Shown here one piece after another: positions 53,106-64,000 of a stretch of 64,000 bases of DNA (position 1 is the stretch's first letter; each line of letters starts with the position of its first letter). Source of the DNA: Diphasiastrum complanatum. Its lineage: Eukaryota; Streptophyta; Lycopodiopsida; Lycopodiales; Lycopodiaceae. Under the pieces are notes generated by a model, which saw only the letters and a list, made by a program, of their open reading frames with translations, had not been told where the DNA came from and made no database searches. The position numbers were made by a program, and so were the translations under genes. Location of the stretch: the NCBI GenBank assembly GCA_029204225.1, contig CM055103.1, forward strand, positions 38,487,813 through 38,551,812, written 5' to 3'.

Positions 53106-56100
53106 TATATAACTAAGGCTCGTCAGAGTCATGGTAGGATAAATCATCCGAATCTGTGGACTGCAGATCCCATGGGTCCGCAGATGAATCGGAACTGGAG
53201 GGAGCCATATGTCGTGGTGTGGCCCTGGCTCTGCTGCGTGCTCTGGATCCCTGCTGTGTGCACTGGCTCTGGACCACCCCCCTCTCCCTGCCTCTACCTC
53301 TGCCTCTGCCTCTGCCTCTGCCTCTCTCCCCTCCTCTGGCCCCCATCTGGCTGCCCCCAAGCCCTGTGTCTACTCCGTCGTGCCTGTGTGTCAGGTGGCC
53401 GTAACCCTACGCCCTGGGATGGCCCTACCCACTGTGATGATGCCTGGCCGACGACTGCCTGTGATGCTCCACTCCTGTCTACAAAAAGAGTACTCAGCCC
53501 CCCCCTCCTAGAACCTCTAGGTCTCCCCCTAGGCCTACGTGCAGGAATGGCTGGCTCCTCCTCCGTCTCTGCATCAGGGTCCACTAGCAGGTCAGCCAGG
53601 TCATCCCCCTGTGCCTCCGCCCACATCTCCTCGTCCTCCTCTGTATCTCCCTCAACCCACTCCTCCTCCTCCACATAGTGTGCCCCGAGCATCTCTCCAC
53701 CCTCCGAGACCTCGTCATCTCCCTCCTCAGCCCTCTCCCTCTGCCTCTCTGTCCTCCTCTGCTGCCGTAAAGCCCGTGCGTCAGCCTGTGCCTGTCTGTA
53801 GAGCTCTCTATGGATCTCATCATCCATCTCCTCCTGTGTGGGTGGTGCTCGAGGAGCAGCAGCTATCGAATCCACCAAGCAAGTGTCGGGGTCCACCTGC
53901 AACCAAAAACAATACATTGTTGTTAGGCAGGTATTGTGCAACTCACTGCATATTTTGAAAGCAAATCAATTCACCAAAGCATACCAAGAAAAAAGGGGTG
54001 ATGATGTGACTCACCTCGAGCATCTGACCCTCTCCTCGTGTGCGCCTCAGCATACGGCCGTTGGTGTTCACAAACACCAACCGCCTACACTGCTCGATGG
54101 ACAACCTGTTCCTCTTCTGCGTGTGATACAAGGCCCAAGTGCTCCAATTCCGCTCACAAGCTCCTGCAGAACAGTCCTGTGCAAGGACTCTCTCAGCCAA
54201 TCGCCTCAGGTCACCTGTGCTGCGCCCGTGGATGCACCACCATGTAACGGGCCTCAGCTGATCCTCCCTCCGCCGACTCTGCTCTCCATCGAATGGAAAT
54301 TGGAAGCGCTCAAATGCGAGCAGCTGGCTTGCAATGTTGGCCAGCATCGGACCTATTGGCAAAAGGAAAAACATGGCACATGTAAGACCCCTCAAATTCA
54401 GACACTACCAATGAGTACAATACTGCAGTAACATTGCTACCAAATGATTTCTCACACGTACCTGGTCCGGGCCATACGCGCTCCGTGTACTCCACCCATC
54501 CCCGGTGCAGCTCCGGATCGTCTCTCTCTCGTGTAGAGCGCCACAAGGGGTGTAACATGTGGGCTACGGCGTGGATGGGTCGGTGGAAGTAGTCCCATCT
54601 GGCCTCCCAGATGCGTGAGATCTCGCGCCTCCTGCAGCAGACAAATTACAACAATCACTAAGCCATAACATAAAAGAAACGCATCAGACTCGAGTGAGAA
54701 ACAACAAACTAGACACTGAAGAGTCATACCTATGCTCGTCCAAGGCTGACAACAGAATCCCCTCGCCGATGCGCTCCATGAACTCGTAAATGAGACCGAG
54801 GGTGCACCCCTCACGGTCTACCAGACGCAGCACTCTGTAAATGGGTAGTAGGATCCCACTAATCTCCTCAGCAGCTCTCCAGAACTCGTCGCCGTACACA
54901 GTGGACTGGAAAAATGCCGAATGGGGGAGGTCTGTAAAGTCCCGGAAGGCCACGCTGGAAACCATCCTCCGCAATGCATCCTTCACCACCACCAATCGCT
55001 CTAGCACCAAGAAGTAAAACGCAAAGTGTGTGGGTGCGGGCTTCTTCAGGTTTAGGGTGGAGAAGGTGCGGAACAGGGCCAACACACGCCTCTTCCTGGT
55101 GACAAAAGTGACCAGGCGCATGGCCGTAGAAGTGATCTGCAACACAAACACCTAGTAAGAAAGTTTAGACAGTAGTTGAGACGTGGTTAGCAGCATCGAA
55201 GGAAGAAAGCATAGCAAATAGAACAAACTATACCTCTCTGATCCATGGAAGCGCACATAGGTCATGGATGAGCAAGTCTATGCAATGTGCAGCACAGGGT
55301 GTCCACACAATGCTGGGGTGCTCCCTCATCATAATCTCGCCCATCTGCTTGCAGTTCAAGGCGTTGTCGGTGATAACCTGAACCACGTGCTCATCTCCGA
55401 TGTCAGCAATAACATCTCTAATGACCTTCCATATGAAATCGGCTGTGATGGCGTCACCACCTCGAGTGGCATCCACGCCACGTAGGAATACTGTGCCAAG
55501 CGGGCAAGAAACCAAGACATTGATGACGGATCGCCGACGAATGTCGGTCCATCCATCGCTCAGTATCGTGCATCCATACCTGTCACAAAACACCCATTAG
55601 CTACATGCAAAAATTACGGCACCAGTAAATCCTAAACACATGCAAAGAGATTACAAAGACAAATTACTTACTGCTGCCAAGCTGAGCGAATGGAACTCAA
55701 CTCCCGCGTGATGGTCTCCTCCTCCTGACAAAGCAACCTGCCTCGTAGTGCCTCTCGCCTGGGAGGTGTCCATGTAGCATCCACGGCCGCCATCTGTGCA
55801 CAGAACTCCCTGAACACCCAAGGGTCAGCAACAGCAAAGGCAATGCCGCACTCGTAAAAGAACTGGCCACACAGTCGAGTGCAACGGGCCTGCTGCTCTC
55901 TCTGCCAGCCGCATCGATCAAGGGTCTGCTGCTTGGGCCTAACCCCTCTCTGCTGTGTATATGGTGCTCGTGGTCTGGCATGCCCAACGGATGGCTGATC
56001 TGTGGGTGTGTCACTCTCTCTGGCAACATCTGCCGAAGCATGTGGTGCATCTGCTGCCGAGGAGGAGGGTCGAGAAGCACCCGCTGCTGCTGAACCAACA

Positions 56101-56672
56101 TGCTCATCTGATGGTCCTGCTGCTGCTGCGGATGGAACTGAAGGTGCTCTACTGGGCCTTGCACCTGAACCATGCTCTGCCCGTGCTGTACTGGGCCCTG
56201 CAGCTGTACCATGCTCTGCCCGTGATTTTACTGGGCCCTGCACCTGTACCATGCCCAACCCATGATGTACTACGCCCTGCAGCTATACCATGCCCTGCCC
56301 GTGATGTACTAGGCCCAATATCCATGGTAGGCCCTGCCTGTCTGCCTGTGAGCCCTCCTGCATGCCTACCTGTAGCTGCTCCTGCTGTCTTTCCCTGTCT
56401 AGAATCCTATGATGCAGTACCGGGCCCGTACATGGTAGACAACCTCTGCAGATCCTCATCAGAAATCCTGGGGCAATCAGATATGCCCAATGTCCGCCCA
56501 TCTGGCCCTCTGACCCGCAGCAAGTGAGCCCTAACCCTGGTGAGTGATCCCGTGAAGTGACCACCGCAATGCAAGCATCTCCATCTGCGGGTGCTTGAGC
56601 CATGGTGTGTGCCCACATCCCCGTCGGTAAGCTCAACCTCGGCCCAAAGGCCTCGGTCCCGCACTGGCATCG
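53106..56672 (-). CDS. hAT transposase of the 5.2-kb element, multi-exon
   Basis: DNA transposase, nuclear. Coding blocks from 5' to 3' on the minus strand: BED zinc finger (about 56670-56407, CLHCGGHFTG and TRVRAHLLRVRG); Ala/Ser/Pro-rich linker, then a conserved helix block (56258-55668, FFYECGIAFAVADPWVFREF); DUF659 with SDGWTD and VITDNALN, the first two catalytic Asp, and CAAHC (55590-55228); 55140-54730 (LVTFVTRKRRVLALFRTFST); 54630-54465 (HRPIHAVAHMLHPLWR); hAT dimerisation domain with WWCIHG, CERNWS and TQKRNRLS (54360-54015); and a long acidic tail with an AT-hook-like RRPRGRPRGSRRGG (53900 to about 53106). The tail switches frame within a GGCAGA repeat near 53290-53346, so either an intron or a repeat-length error or mutation lies there. 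Exon borders are approximate. All main domains look open. Confidence 0.85.
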
Positions 56673-58148
56673 TATCAACACGACCCTAAACCTGCAAACA
56701 ACAAATAATCAGGCAAACGTTCAGTAGAAAAAAAAAATACATTGCATTGAACAACATTACCGAGCTCAAATAGAGCTCAAAATACCAGAGCATACATCAG
56801 AACGATTCCAGTTCACACATTATATCAAGTGCCAAAGAAGAACATGAGATTAGGGCGTGGGATAGAATAATTTCTGTATGAGGGATAACAGGCGACTGAC
56901 GTTAGCGTCGGAGTCCGTGCAGGCATAAAGGAGTGCAGTGTGGGCCTAAACCGCGCCCCTAGCAGATGTTTGCACGATGGTCCACGTCTAAACCCTAAAA
57001 AGTATGGAATCAAGGCATGAAAATTGAAATTTGTGATACGAACGTAGACGGGCGGAACGGAGGTCATAGGAGTCTGTGCAAGCATGTGGAAATGCATTCT
57101 AGGCTCAGACATCACCTCACTCGGTTTCCAACAAGCCATTCTGTGAAAATGGCCAAAATACACAAGCATTTGGAATGTGGTGTTCAAATCTCGCTAGGCG
57201 TGTCGTGACGGCTGAAACTGATGCTGTAAAAATCACTGTGGGCGTGAAGAAAGGTGGTCTAGAGCCAGACTACGCTCGATTTGGTTGCCTACAGCTCAAT
57301 GTCAACAATTGCAAAAAATCAAGCCTACACTTACCAAATATCGAAATTTGGTCGTTTCGCTCTCCACGAAGCTCAGACCCACCCGGCACCGTGCACACCA
57401 ACTCCGTATCGTCGAGTAGATGTCTGCCAAGTATTCACTTGCGAAGATTGGACGCCCATGGCTCTCAGAAAAAAAATTTGCCTCCTCCACTACTGGCGCG
57501 GTTCTGTGCGCGAGGAGGCCGAAAATCGGGTTTTTTTTTTTTTTTTTTTTTTTTGCGATTCTGTCCACGATTCGCTGCAACGAATCGCGATTCGCAGAAT
57601 TGCGATTCCCGAATCGCGAAGCTGGCGAATCGCGATTCGTTGCAACTATGGTTTGAAGTCATTCACGAGTTGAAAATATGTAACCTTTTCTTGGCTTCTA
57701 TTTTCTTGAAATTCTACAAATACTCGATTGCCTTGGCTTGTCTTTTATTGATGGGTCCTGGCTTTGTTAGTCTCATTCTAAGGGGTCTATAGGTGTGATT
57801 ACTTTCATAAAGAATTGACAATTGCCATGCGTGACAATATTCCCTTGCTTTGAAATTCACACCCGTCTTTCTTTTATGCATAATTGAGACCTTTCACAGC
57901 AGTTTGGTTTGTGAAATATAGATTTGTGTTGAGTTTATAAATAGATCATGCCACTTATTCACAAAGGAGGGGCAAAAAAGGACTTGTTCCTGCTTTGCAA
58001 ATAAGAGGTCTTTGAGTTGAAATCCATCCTTTATTTGCAAGTTGGGGCAAAAACAAGCCCCGCCTATGATTTTCAAATTAGAGGTTTTTTAAAATTAGCC
58101 TCTTATTTGTAAAAGACTGTCGTAGAGGGAGGAGGGAGTGGGAGTTCC

Positions 58149-58290
58149 CTTTATTGCAAATTGAGGGAGGGTATTTACTTGCCTTTTACTAGCAAAGCAT
58201 AGGTAGAAAAAAGCTCACTTTTATTTGCAAATTGAGGGTGGGTTTTTACTTGCTTTTTACAAGCAAAGCATAGGTAGAAAAAAGCTCACT
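58149..58290 (+). repeat. Tandem duplication, two units of 71 bp
   Basis: The block with 'gcaaattgaggg', 'tttacttgc' and 'agcaaagcataggtagaaaa' occurs at 58156 and 58227. Confidence 0.88.
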
Positions 58291-58914
58291 GTTTTTGTTT
58301 ATCAAATTAGAGGCAATTTTTTTTATCGGTTGCTTTTCCTTCTCATCCTTCATTTGCAAACGGAAGTAGGAAAAGTTCTACATTTTATTATCATAAAACA
58401 GACGAGATTACATCCATTGATTAAAATAAGTGTTTTGAATTTGACAAACCAATAACTATTTCTAAAAAAATATTTACAAGATAAAATATAAAATACCAAA
58501 ATAAATTCTAACATGTATTTATACCATAATCAAATGTTTTTTACACCTAATGAACTTTTTTGCAAGATAAAAAATTACTAAAACAAATTTCAGGATGTAT
58601 CATGTCAAATTTTAAATTATATTATTCAATATTTAGTAAAAATAAATGCTCTTAAAAGATGATACAAGTTCATAACATGCAAAATTTGTAAATAGTATCA
58701 TGCATATTATTGCAAATCTCTTATATACATTTGATTTTATCATTCAATATAAGATATTACATATATAAGTTTAAATTACTAGATTTTTTTATTATGTACT
58801 TTTGTGCAAATAACACAAGCATATCATGTTAAAAGAAAAGCTATTTTGACACATTTGAGAACCAAATTCTGAGTGACAACATTATTTCGGAATATTTATT
58901 TCAACCAACCAACA

Positions 58915-59160
58915 TAGTAAGCCGACGTGCCAAGTAAAACAACTAAAAAGAAAATTTACAGCCTTTAAAGATAGCACGCCGACGTGCTATATGAAATGAG
59001 AATTTTATTTTTGCAACCAACCAAGATAACATGCCGACGTGCTATATGAAATGAGAAGATTTTTGTGCAGCCAACCCAGATAACACGCTGACGTGCTATT
59101 TGGATTGGTTGCACAAAAAAAAAAAAATTCCAACATGCTGTTTGGGTTGGTTGCAAAAAA
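58915..59160 (+). repeat. Minisatellite of about 55 bp with GCACGCCGACGTGC palindrome
   Basis: The core GACGTGC occurs at 58924, 58981, 59036 and 59090, each within an AGCACGCCGACGTGCT-like imperfect palindrome. A fifth decayed unit lies at 59131. Units also share 'tatatgaaatgag' or 'ttggttgcaaaa' tails. Confidence 0.85.
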
Positions 59161-59379
59161 AAAAAATTAATTTGAATTTTATTTTAACTTAGTGGGATCT
59201 TTAACTATGTACCAAACCACATTCTTAATAATAAACATTGAAGTAGTAGCATAAAAAGGGTGGCACACTAGGTGCTATCTTTTTGTTGAATGATGGCAAA
59301 AAGAAACTCACAAAACTCGCAAAAAATTTACTCGCAAAATGTCAAGGCTCGTATCATGGCTTTTCAGCAAGCAAGATAC

Positions 59380-59725
59380 TATTTCACTATCATCAATTGA
59401 ATCTGAGTACAAGGCCTTGACATCAACATGCAAGGTCTTATGGCTCAGAAAGGCTTTTGGTGGAGCTTCAAGTCATGGAGTCTGAGAAAGTTCCATGGAT
59501 ATATTGTGACAACCAATCAGCACAATTACTTGCCACTAATCCTACATTCCAACAAGCATATCGAGATTACTCATCATTTTGTGAGGGAGAAGGTGCAAGC
59601 TAAAAAGATTAAATTCCATCATGTGCCATCATCGGATTGCTTAGCTAATTTGCTTACTAAATCCTTGCGTAAGGATTCTGTTGTTAAGCCAAGATCATTG
59701 AGGAGTGTGATAAATGACAATTCTA
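59380..59725 (+). mobile_element. Ty1/copia RNaseH fragment
   Basis: Pieces in shifting frames: ESEYKALTSTCKVLWLRKAF (start of the copia RNaseH signature, normally EAEY), then DNQSAQLLATNPTFQQA, then IEITHHFVREKVQAKKIKFH and CLANLLTKSL near the end. Frameshifts mark it as inactive. Confidence 0.85.
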
Positions 59726-59759
59726 GCTTGGTTTGTAAAATAATTTTTTGATGTACATT

Positions 59760-61455
59760 GTAATTCACACATGAGAAACCAAATTGCCACTAGCCTAGGT
59801 AGGTTAGATCTCAATCATAGGGATTAGTTAGGTTAGTTGGTCATGATTCCTAAATTATAGGACCAAACTCCTCAAATCAAAGAGGTAGATGAGTAACCTA
59901 ACTACTAAGTTGGCAAACCTAAACCTACTAACACATGCTGCCAACAAAAAGTATGATCCATATCATACTTTGATTTGATCATTCCATTGAGGCAAGATTA
60001 AAATTTGAGAGCTTTTTGACTATCTCGAGTTTTTCCCTCATTTGTGTGTTGATCTTATGATGCAATTGTAAAATAAAATTGATTAGGATAATTCTCTATA
60101 CAATTACCAATAATCTCCACAAAAATAGACACCATCCTTAAAATGGTGGAATCGGTTTGCATCCATCACGCTGATCTCATGCCCCATCGTTCTGAAATGA
60201 TCTTTCTGGCATTGTGGTAGTCACAGCACATGCCAAGATTCTTCTTGATGAGGATAGTGTCCCAGGAGGCATGCTGATTAGCCCAAAAGCAAGGCCAGCT
60301 CCTCGCTGTGTTTGCACAAAGCAATCTCCTCTTCATCATCCAGCACAAATCTCAAATCAAGTATACACCCATTAGAAAAGAACCAATCATATCTGTAGTG
60401 ACATAAAGAAAACATACTCCATTCTCCATTCCCATCAATTTCCTCACTCTCATAGGCATGCTCATAAGCCTCGTAATCAATGTTATCATCTTAAATGTTG
60501 TTTTGCACCATAATCATGTCGTCTTTTAAGTTCCTCAAGATCATAGAATTGATTCATGGGCTCCTATTGATCTCCAGTTCCACATTGCATCTTGTGTTGC
60601 TCATCCACACTTATCGTACAGACTAGTCTTCAGTTTCAAATTGGAATTGACCTTGACTTGACCTTGACCTTGACATTCATCGTCGTTGGACTCTAGTTCA
60701 TCTTGACCATCGAATGATTCAATTGCATCATTTGCAAACCAACCTTCCATGACTTGTTCATTTAGATCATCGTATTGTTGGTCGTCATTGAAATTTTTAG
60801 ATTAGTGGTCTAGTAGAAAATCGTCTTGAAACTTATAAGTTTCATCAGCAGATTCATCACCTTGGTCATAATCTTTAGTGTAATCTTCACTTTATCCCAA
60901 CGGCCTTCCATGACATTATTAGAACTATCTTCGCAATGTGAGTGGTTGTGATCTTCTTGTTCATAATTCCAATCCATTGGAATATTAGGGATTCCATTGG
61001 ATCAGCTTTTGTGAGTAGCACCCTCCAATTGCTATGCTTTTATGTCCATTTTTGGCGGCCGAGAACTTCGATTTTGTGAGGAGCTTAAACTCTCGTTCCA
61101 ACACTTTCTTGATCGCTATTTCGCGCTATCCACCCCAAACGGCCAGGTTTCAATCTATGCGACAGATCAAGGCTTACAATGTCACCATCCTTGCAGCTCG
61201 CGGCTAACAGCAGCCACAGGTCGCGCATCAACCCAACTAGAAACAGGCCTTCGGATTCATGCTTCAATTTCAGAATGTGCACAACAGCAGCAGGAGTTGT
61301 GTCTCCACAGCCGTTTCTTCCATATCACCCACAAACAACAAGACACAATTGAGTTTTGCGAACAAAATACAGAAATTGTGCGTTTTGTATCCAGCACTGC
61401 ACTTTTTCTTTTGTGATTGGAAGTCATCCCAAGCAGAAACCAAAGCTCAGCCTGC
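59760..61455. other. Spacer upstream of PPR copy B; unidentified acidic coding-like traces on the minus strand
   Basis: Minus-strand frames between 60960 and 60170 give scattered acidic stretches (for example DDQQYDDLNEQVMEGWFAND and DYEAYEHAYESEEIDGNGEW) and a piece reading ILIKKNLGMCCDYHNARKII, which faintly recalls a gypsy RT. Stops and frame changes are frequent, so this is probably transposon debris. No confident gene. Confidence 0.35.
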
Positions 61456-64000
61456 ATGGCATTAACAACACCAATAGCAATGGCAATCGCAGGAGGAGGC
61501 CTTTGTTGCAGCCCTAATGATCGGTGTTGTCATCATCACGTCTTCTGTTTTGATCATTCTCCTATTCCTTATCAATCTCTAACCCTTTTCTGCCCCCGTC
61601 TCATCCTCGGAGCCTCAAAGGAATACGTGCTCTCATTTTCTTCTACTTCCCTCACTTGTCCTCCTACTAGCGCTCGACCTCGGATGGCCATGGGGCGAGG
61701 AATCCGGATGGCAAGTAGCTTGGAGGAGGACCGTGAGAGTTTGGCTTTGCTTTGTTTTCTTTGATGTTGCTACTTCTCCTTTTTCTTCTTCTTGTGAATT
61801 TAAACTTGTTATCCGTGATAGAATTAGGACTAATTCCCCTGGCTGCGTGTGTTTATGTTACTCTGTTGTTTTGATGTGCCGCTGCTGATGGGTTGGCTAT
61901 GTATGGATAGGATCGCAGACCAAGCAGCCAGAATAGAAGGGCTTTGGAAGCAGTTCTTTCGCGATCCTTCGCAGTGGTGGGACAAAAGGTTTGATAAGGT
62001 AGATTTGCTCTTTTTTGGGTTTTTAAAAGAATTACATTCAGTGAGTGACATTCCGTGTGGCAGGATGCTTTAGATCATGGCTCTCATGAGCTTTGCTTGA
62101 TGCCCGCTTGGGTTGCACAGGGAGGTCCGGAAGCCCCCGATTTCGAACACAAAACTACTGGGAAGGCGTTATGGATGAATGATAGGTTTAGGCCCTCTTG
62201 GCTACAAGCAAAGCTTGCTACTCTCTACTCAGCACAATTTGCTTTCAACCTTCACACCTGTATTACACTCAACTCGCGTTTCCCAATCACTTTGACCGAC
62301 CTCTTAAACCCTAAACCCAGGCCAGCCCAACCCATTAAATGACTCTGATCTTCTTAATCTCGCTTTGTCACGCAGGCCAAGCATCTTTGAAAACAACGCA
62401 ACTTTGGGAGGAGTTCTTCTCAGATCCTTCGCAGTGGTGGGACAATAGGAGTGATAAGAAGGTGAAACTGCTGGTATGAGAATCCCATGGAATTCATACA
62501 TTCACGTTTCAATTCATTCAAGCGCTATAATGGACTAGTGCTTTGGCTGCTTAGATTTGTGTAATAGGTCTTGCAGTTGGTGGTCCAAGGTCTAGCCATG
62601 CTTTGATGATTGCAAATCTATTCTATTCCAAATTCCAACATCTGTGATCAATTCTAGTACCTTGTCAGAGGCCGTCTACTCTATTCCCAGATTTGTGATC
62701 ATTCTAGTAGGTTTGTTGGAACCTATGGCTCCTGAGGTTGCGTGCTCATATCTCTTTTCAGAAAAATCCGAAGTTTCCCGACTTCACACATAAGACCAGA
62801 AAGGAGGCATTATGGATTGAAAATCGGTTGAATCCTCCCTGGGTTCATGCCAAGCTAGCTGCCATGGTACAATGTCAAGAACAGGGGCAATCTGGTTTTT
62901 CAACACCTGAAGTCTCCGGTATGTTTCTGTATTTGCCATGCTCTCTTTTATTTGCCAGCCTTGGCTGGCTGAGAGGAGAGATGAATTTCCAGAGATGTTG
63001 AAAGCTACATCTACATTCCTTATTCATGTTTTGCCAAAGTTCCGATGCATGGCATACAGGCAGAGTAGTGAGGATGGAACAGCTCTGGCAGGAATTTTTC
63101 TCGGATCCATCGCAGTGGTGGGACAACAGATTTACTAAGGTGTGGTTACCCATCTTAAGCCCATTCAATATGACTTGTAAATTCAGGCTGTGAGTATGGG
63201 CTTGGACTTATTCAGATTTAAGTTATTTTGGCTAATCACTTTTGAGTTGAAAAGTTTTAATTGGTGCTAGGGTTATGTGTATGAGGCTGATCTGTTTTGG
63301 TAGTCATCTATCTGTGATCTGTGTACTGTTATGCAGAAAAGTCCAAAATACCCGGACTTTAAACATAAAAGGACACTTGAGGGCCTATGGGTGGATGGTT
63401 GGCTGAACCCCTCCTGGGTTAAAGCAAAGATCGCCACTATGGCTTTGGATATACAATTTATGGAGGGATTGAGATCACGGTATTTTCTTGATCTGATTGT
63501 GGAATGTGGATCTGGAGGCTATGGTCTGACAATACGTCTTCTTTGTTATCGGTCATTTAAAATCGACACTAGCTCAAATTTCCTATGAATCATATGAATC
63601 ATGCAGGGTCCCCAACTCCTTTTGCAATGGTGATAAGGTGAGCAAACTCTGTCAGGAGGAACGATTAAAAGAGGGACTACATATGTTGAAGCTTATGGTC
63701 CACCAAACTAATAAAGTTCCAATCAGCATCTATGTTTGCCTTTTGAAGGGGTGTGCCAGAGGGAAAGCCCTGGAGGAGGGCAAAGAAGTGCATGCCCTTA
63801 TAGTCCACAGTAAACTTGATTCAAACATTTTCTTAGCAAACAACCTTGTTGACATGTACTCCAAGTGTGGCAGTGTGTCGGATGCACACAAAGTATTCAG
63901 CACAATGCCCCAACACAACGTGTTTTCATGGACTGCTATCATCTCAGCATATGCTGATAGCGGACAAGGTGTGGAAGCTATCAATATGTTTCAGGAAATG
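61456..64000 (+). CDS. PPR copy B: tandem paralogue of the PDF-PPR fusion gene, truncated by the window end
   Basis: Same organisation as copy A, in the same orientation about 13.6 kb downstream. Exons: 61456-61738, 61919-61998, 62121-62259, 62376-62461, 62762-62918, 63060-63139, 63337-63479, and 63607 onward past the window end. Lengths of exons 2-6 equal those of copy A exactly (80, 139, 86, 157, 80); exon 1 is 45 nt longer and exon 7 is 3 nt shorter. Three PDF modules are present (EAPDFEHK, KFPDFTHK, KYPDFKHK), each preceded by DPSQWWD. The PPR exon is open to position 64000. No stops or shifts occur in the visible part, so it may be functional. Whether its E domain is intact lies outside the window. 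Confidence 0.85.

Larger units (their letters stand above)
52435..57650 (-). mobile_element. Complete 5216-bp hAT transposon with perfect target duplication
   Basis: Termini CATAGTTGCA (52435-52444) and TGCAACTATG (57641-57650) are perfect inverted repeats. The 8-bp duplication GTTTGAAG flanks them at 52427-52434 and 57651-57658. Both subterminal regions are dense with AATCGCGATT-type palindromes (52445-52535, 57555-57645), probable transposase-binding sites. Inside is a full-length transposase gene on the minus strand. The perfect duplication and open exons suggest recent insertion between the two PPR copies. The 708-bp element at 6869-7576 is a deleted relative. Confidence 0.95.
57660..59370. 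other. AT-rich spacer with two repeat arrays
   Basis: No gene. Contains the 71-bp tandem duplication (58149-58290) and the 55-bp minisatellite (58915-59160), plus many TTATTTGCAAATTGAGG-like words at 57980-58370. Confidence 0.55.

Noticed and set aside
53058-53678. 206-codon Pro/Leu/Cys-rich plus-strand frame
   Set aside because: Antisense of the acidic, Arg-rich transposase tail; the repeat composition keeps it open.
1-64000. CRISPR arrays, bacterial-type operons, rRNA or tRNA genes
   Set aside because: The tandem repeats present lack regular unique spacers of CRISPR type, the genes have spliceosomal introns, and I saw no cloverleaf or rRNA-like sequence.

Overview
The window looks like nuclear DNA of a land plant with a large, transposon-rich, gene-poor genome. 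A homosporous fern is my best guess. The reasons are a PLS-class pentatricopeptide-repeat (PPR) gene of the style common in ferns and lycophytes, an intronless RING-H2 ATL-type gene, GT-AG introns, long AT-rich spacers and dense Ty1/copia, Ty3/gypsy and hAT debris. The species is inferred; nothing in the sequence proves it.

Layout. 1-2.7 kb: AT-rich spacer ending in a copia remnant. 2.8-3.3 kb: GT/GA microsatellite. 3.4-7.9 kb: a degraded hAT transposase gene (hAT1), into which a 708-bp non-autonomous hAT has inserted. 8.2-9.35 kb: a second non-autonomous element and an inverted partial copy. 9.35-16.3 kb: broken copia and gypsy elements, including a copia relic with two LTR-like repeats and a 338-bp hAT-type MITE inside its reverse transcriptase. 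17.7-18.7 kb: 3' part of a UBA2-like RRM gene. 18.7-28.4 kb: mostly spacer, with a 471-bp hAT MITE, minisatellites and LTR-like leader sequence. 28.4-36.2 kb: a mosaic of copia pol, two gypsy gag fragments (minus), a gypsy RNaseH-integrase fragment (plus) and an unidentified degenerate reading frame. 38.4-39.5 kb: ATL-type RING-H2 E3 ligase gene (minus). 43.4-44.6 kb: a 409-aa membrane protein gene (minus). 47.85-51.85 kb and 61.46 kb to the window end: two tandem direct copies of one 8-exon gene. Between them, at 52.4-57.65 kb, sits a full-length hAT element with a perfect 8-bp target-site duplication.

The most notable gene is the tandem pair. Each copy encodes an organelle-targeting-like N-terminus, three WWD/PDF modules resembling the PDF motif of plant organellar single-stranded DNA-binding (OSB) proteins, and then a PLS-type PPR array. 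Each PDF module is split over two exons at the same place, and the PPR array lies in one large exon. This joins a DNA-binding module to an RNA-binding repeat array in one predicted organellar protein. The two copies are nearly identical in some exons and clearly diverged in others, which suggests gene conversion.

The mobile elements give a second theme. Several hAT-type insertions can be delimited to the base by 8-bp duplications: 52435-57650, 6869-7576, 8195-8860, 13914-14251 and 23221-23691. The 5.2-kb element and the 708-bp element share termini and internal sequence, so the former is a plausible source of transposase for the latter.
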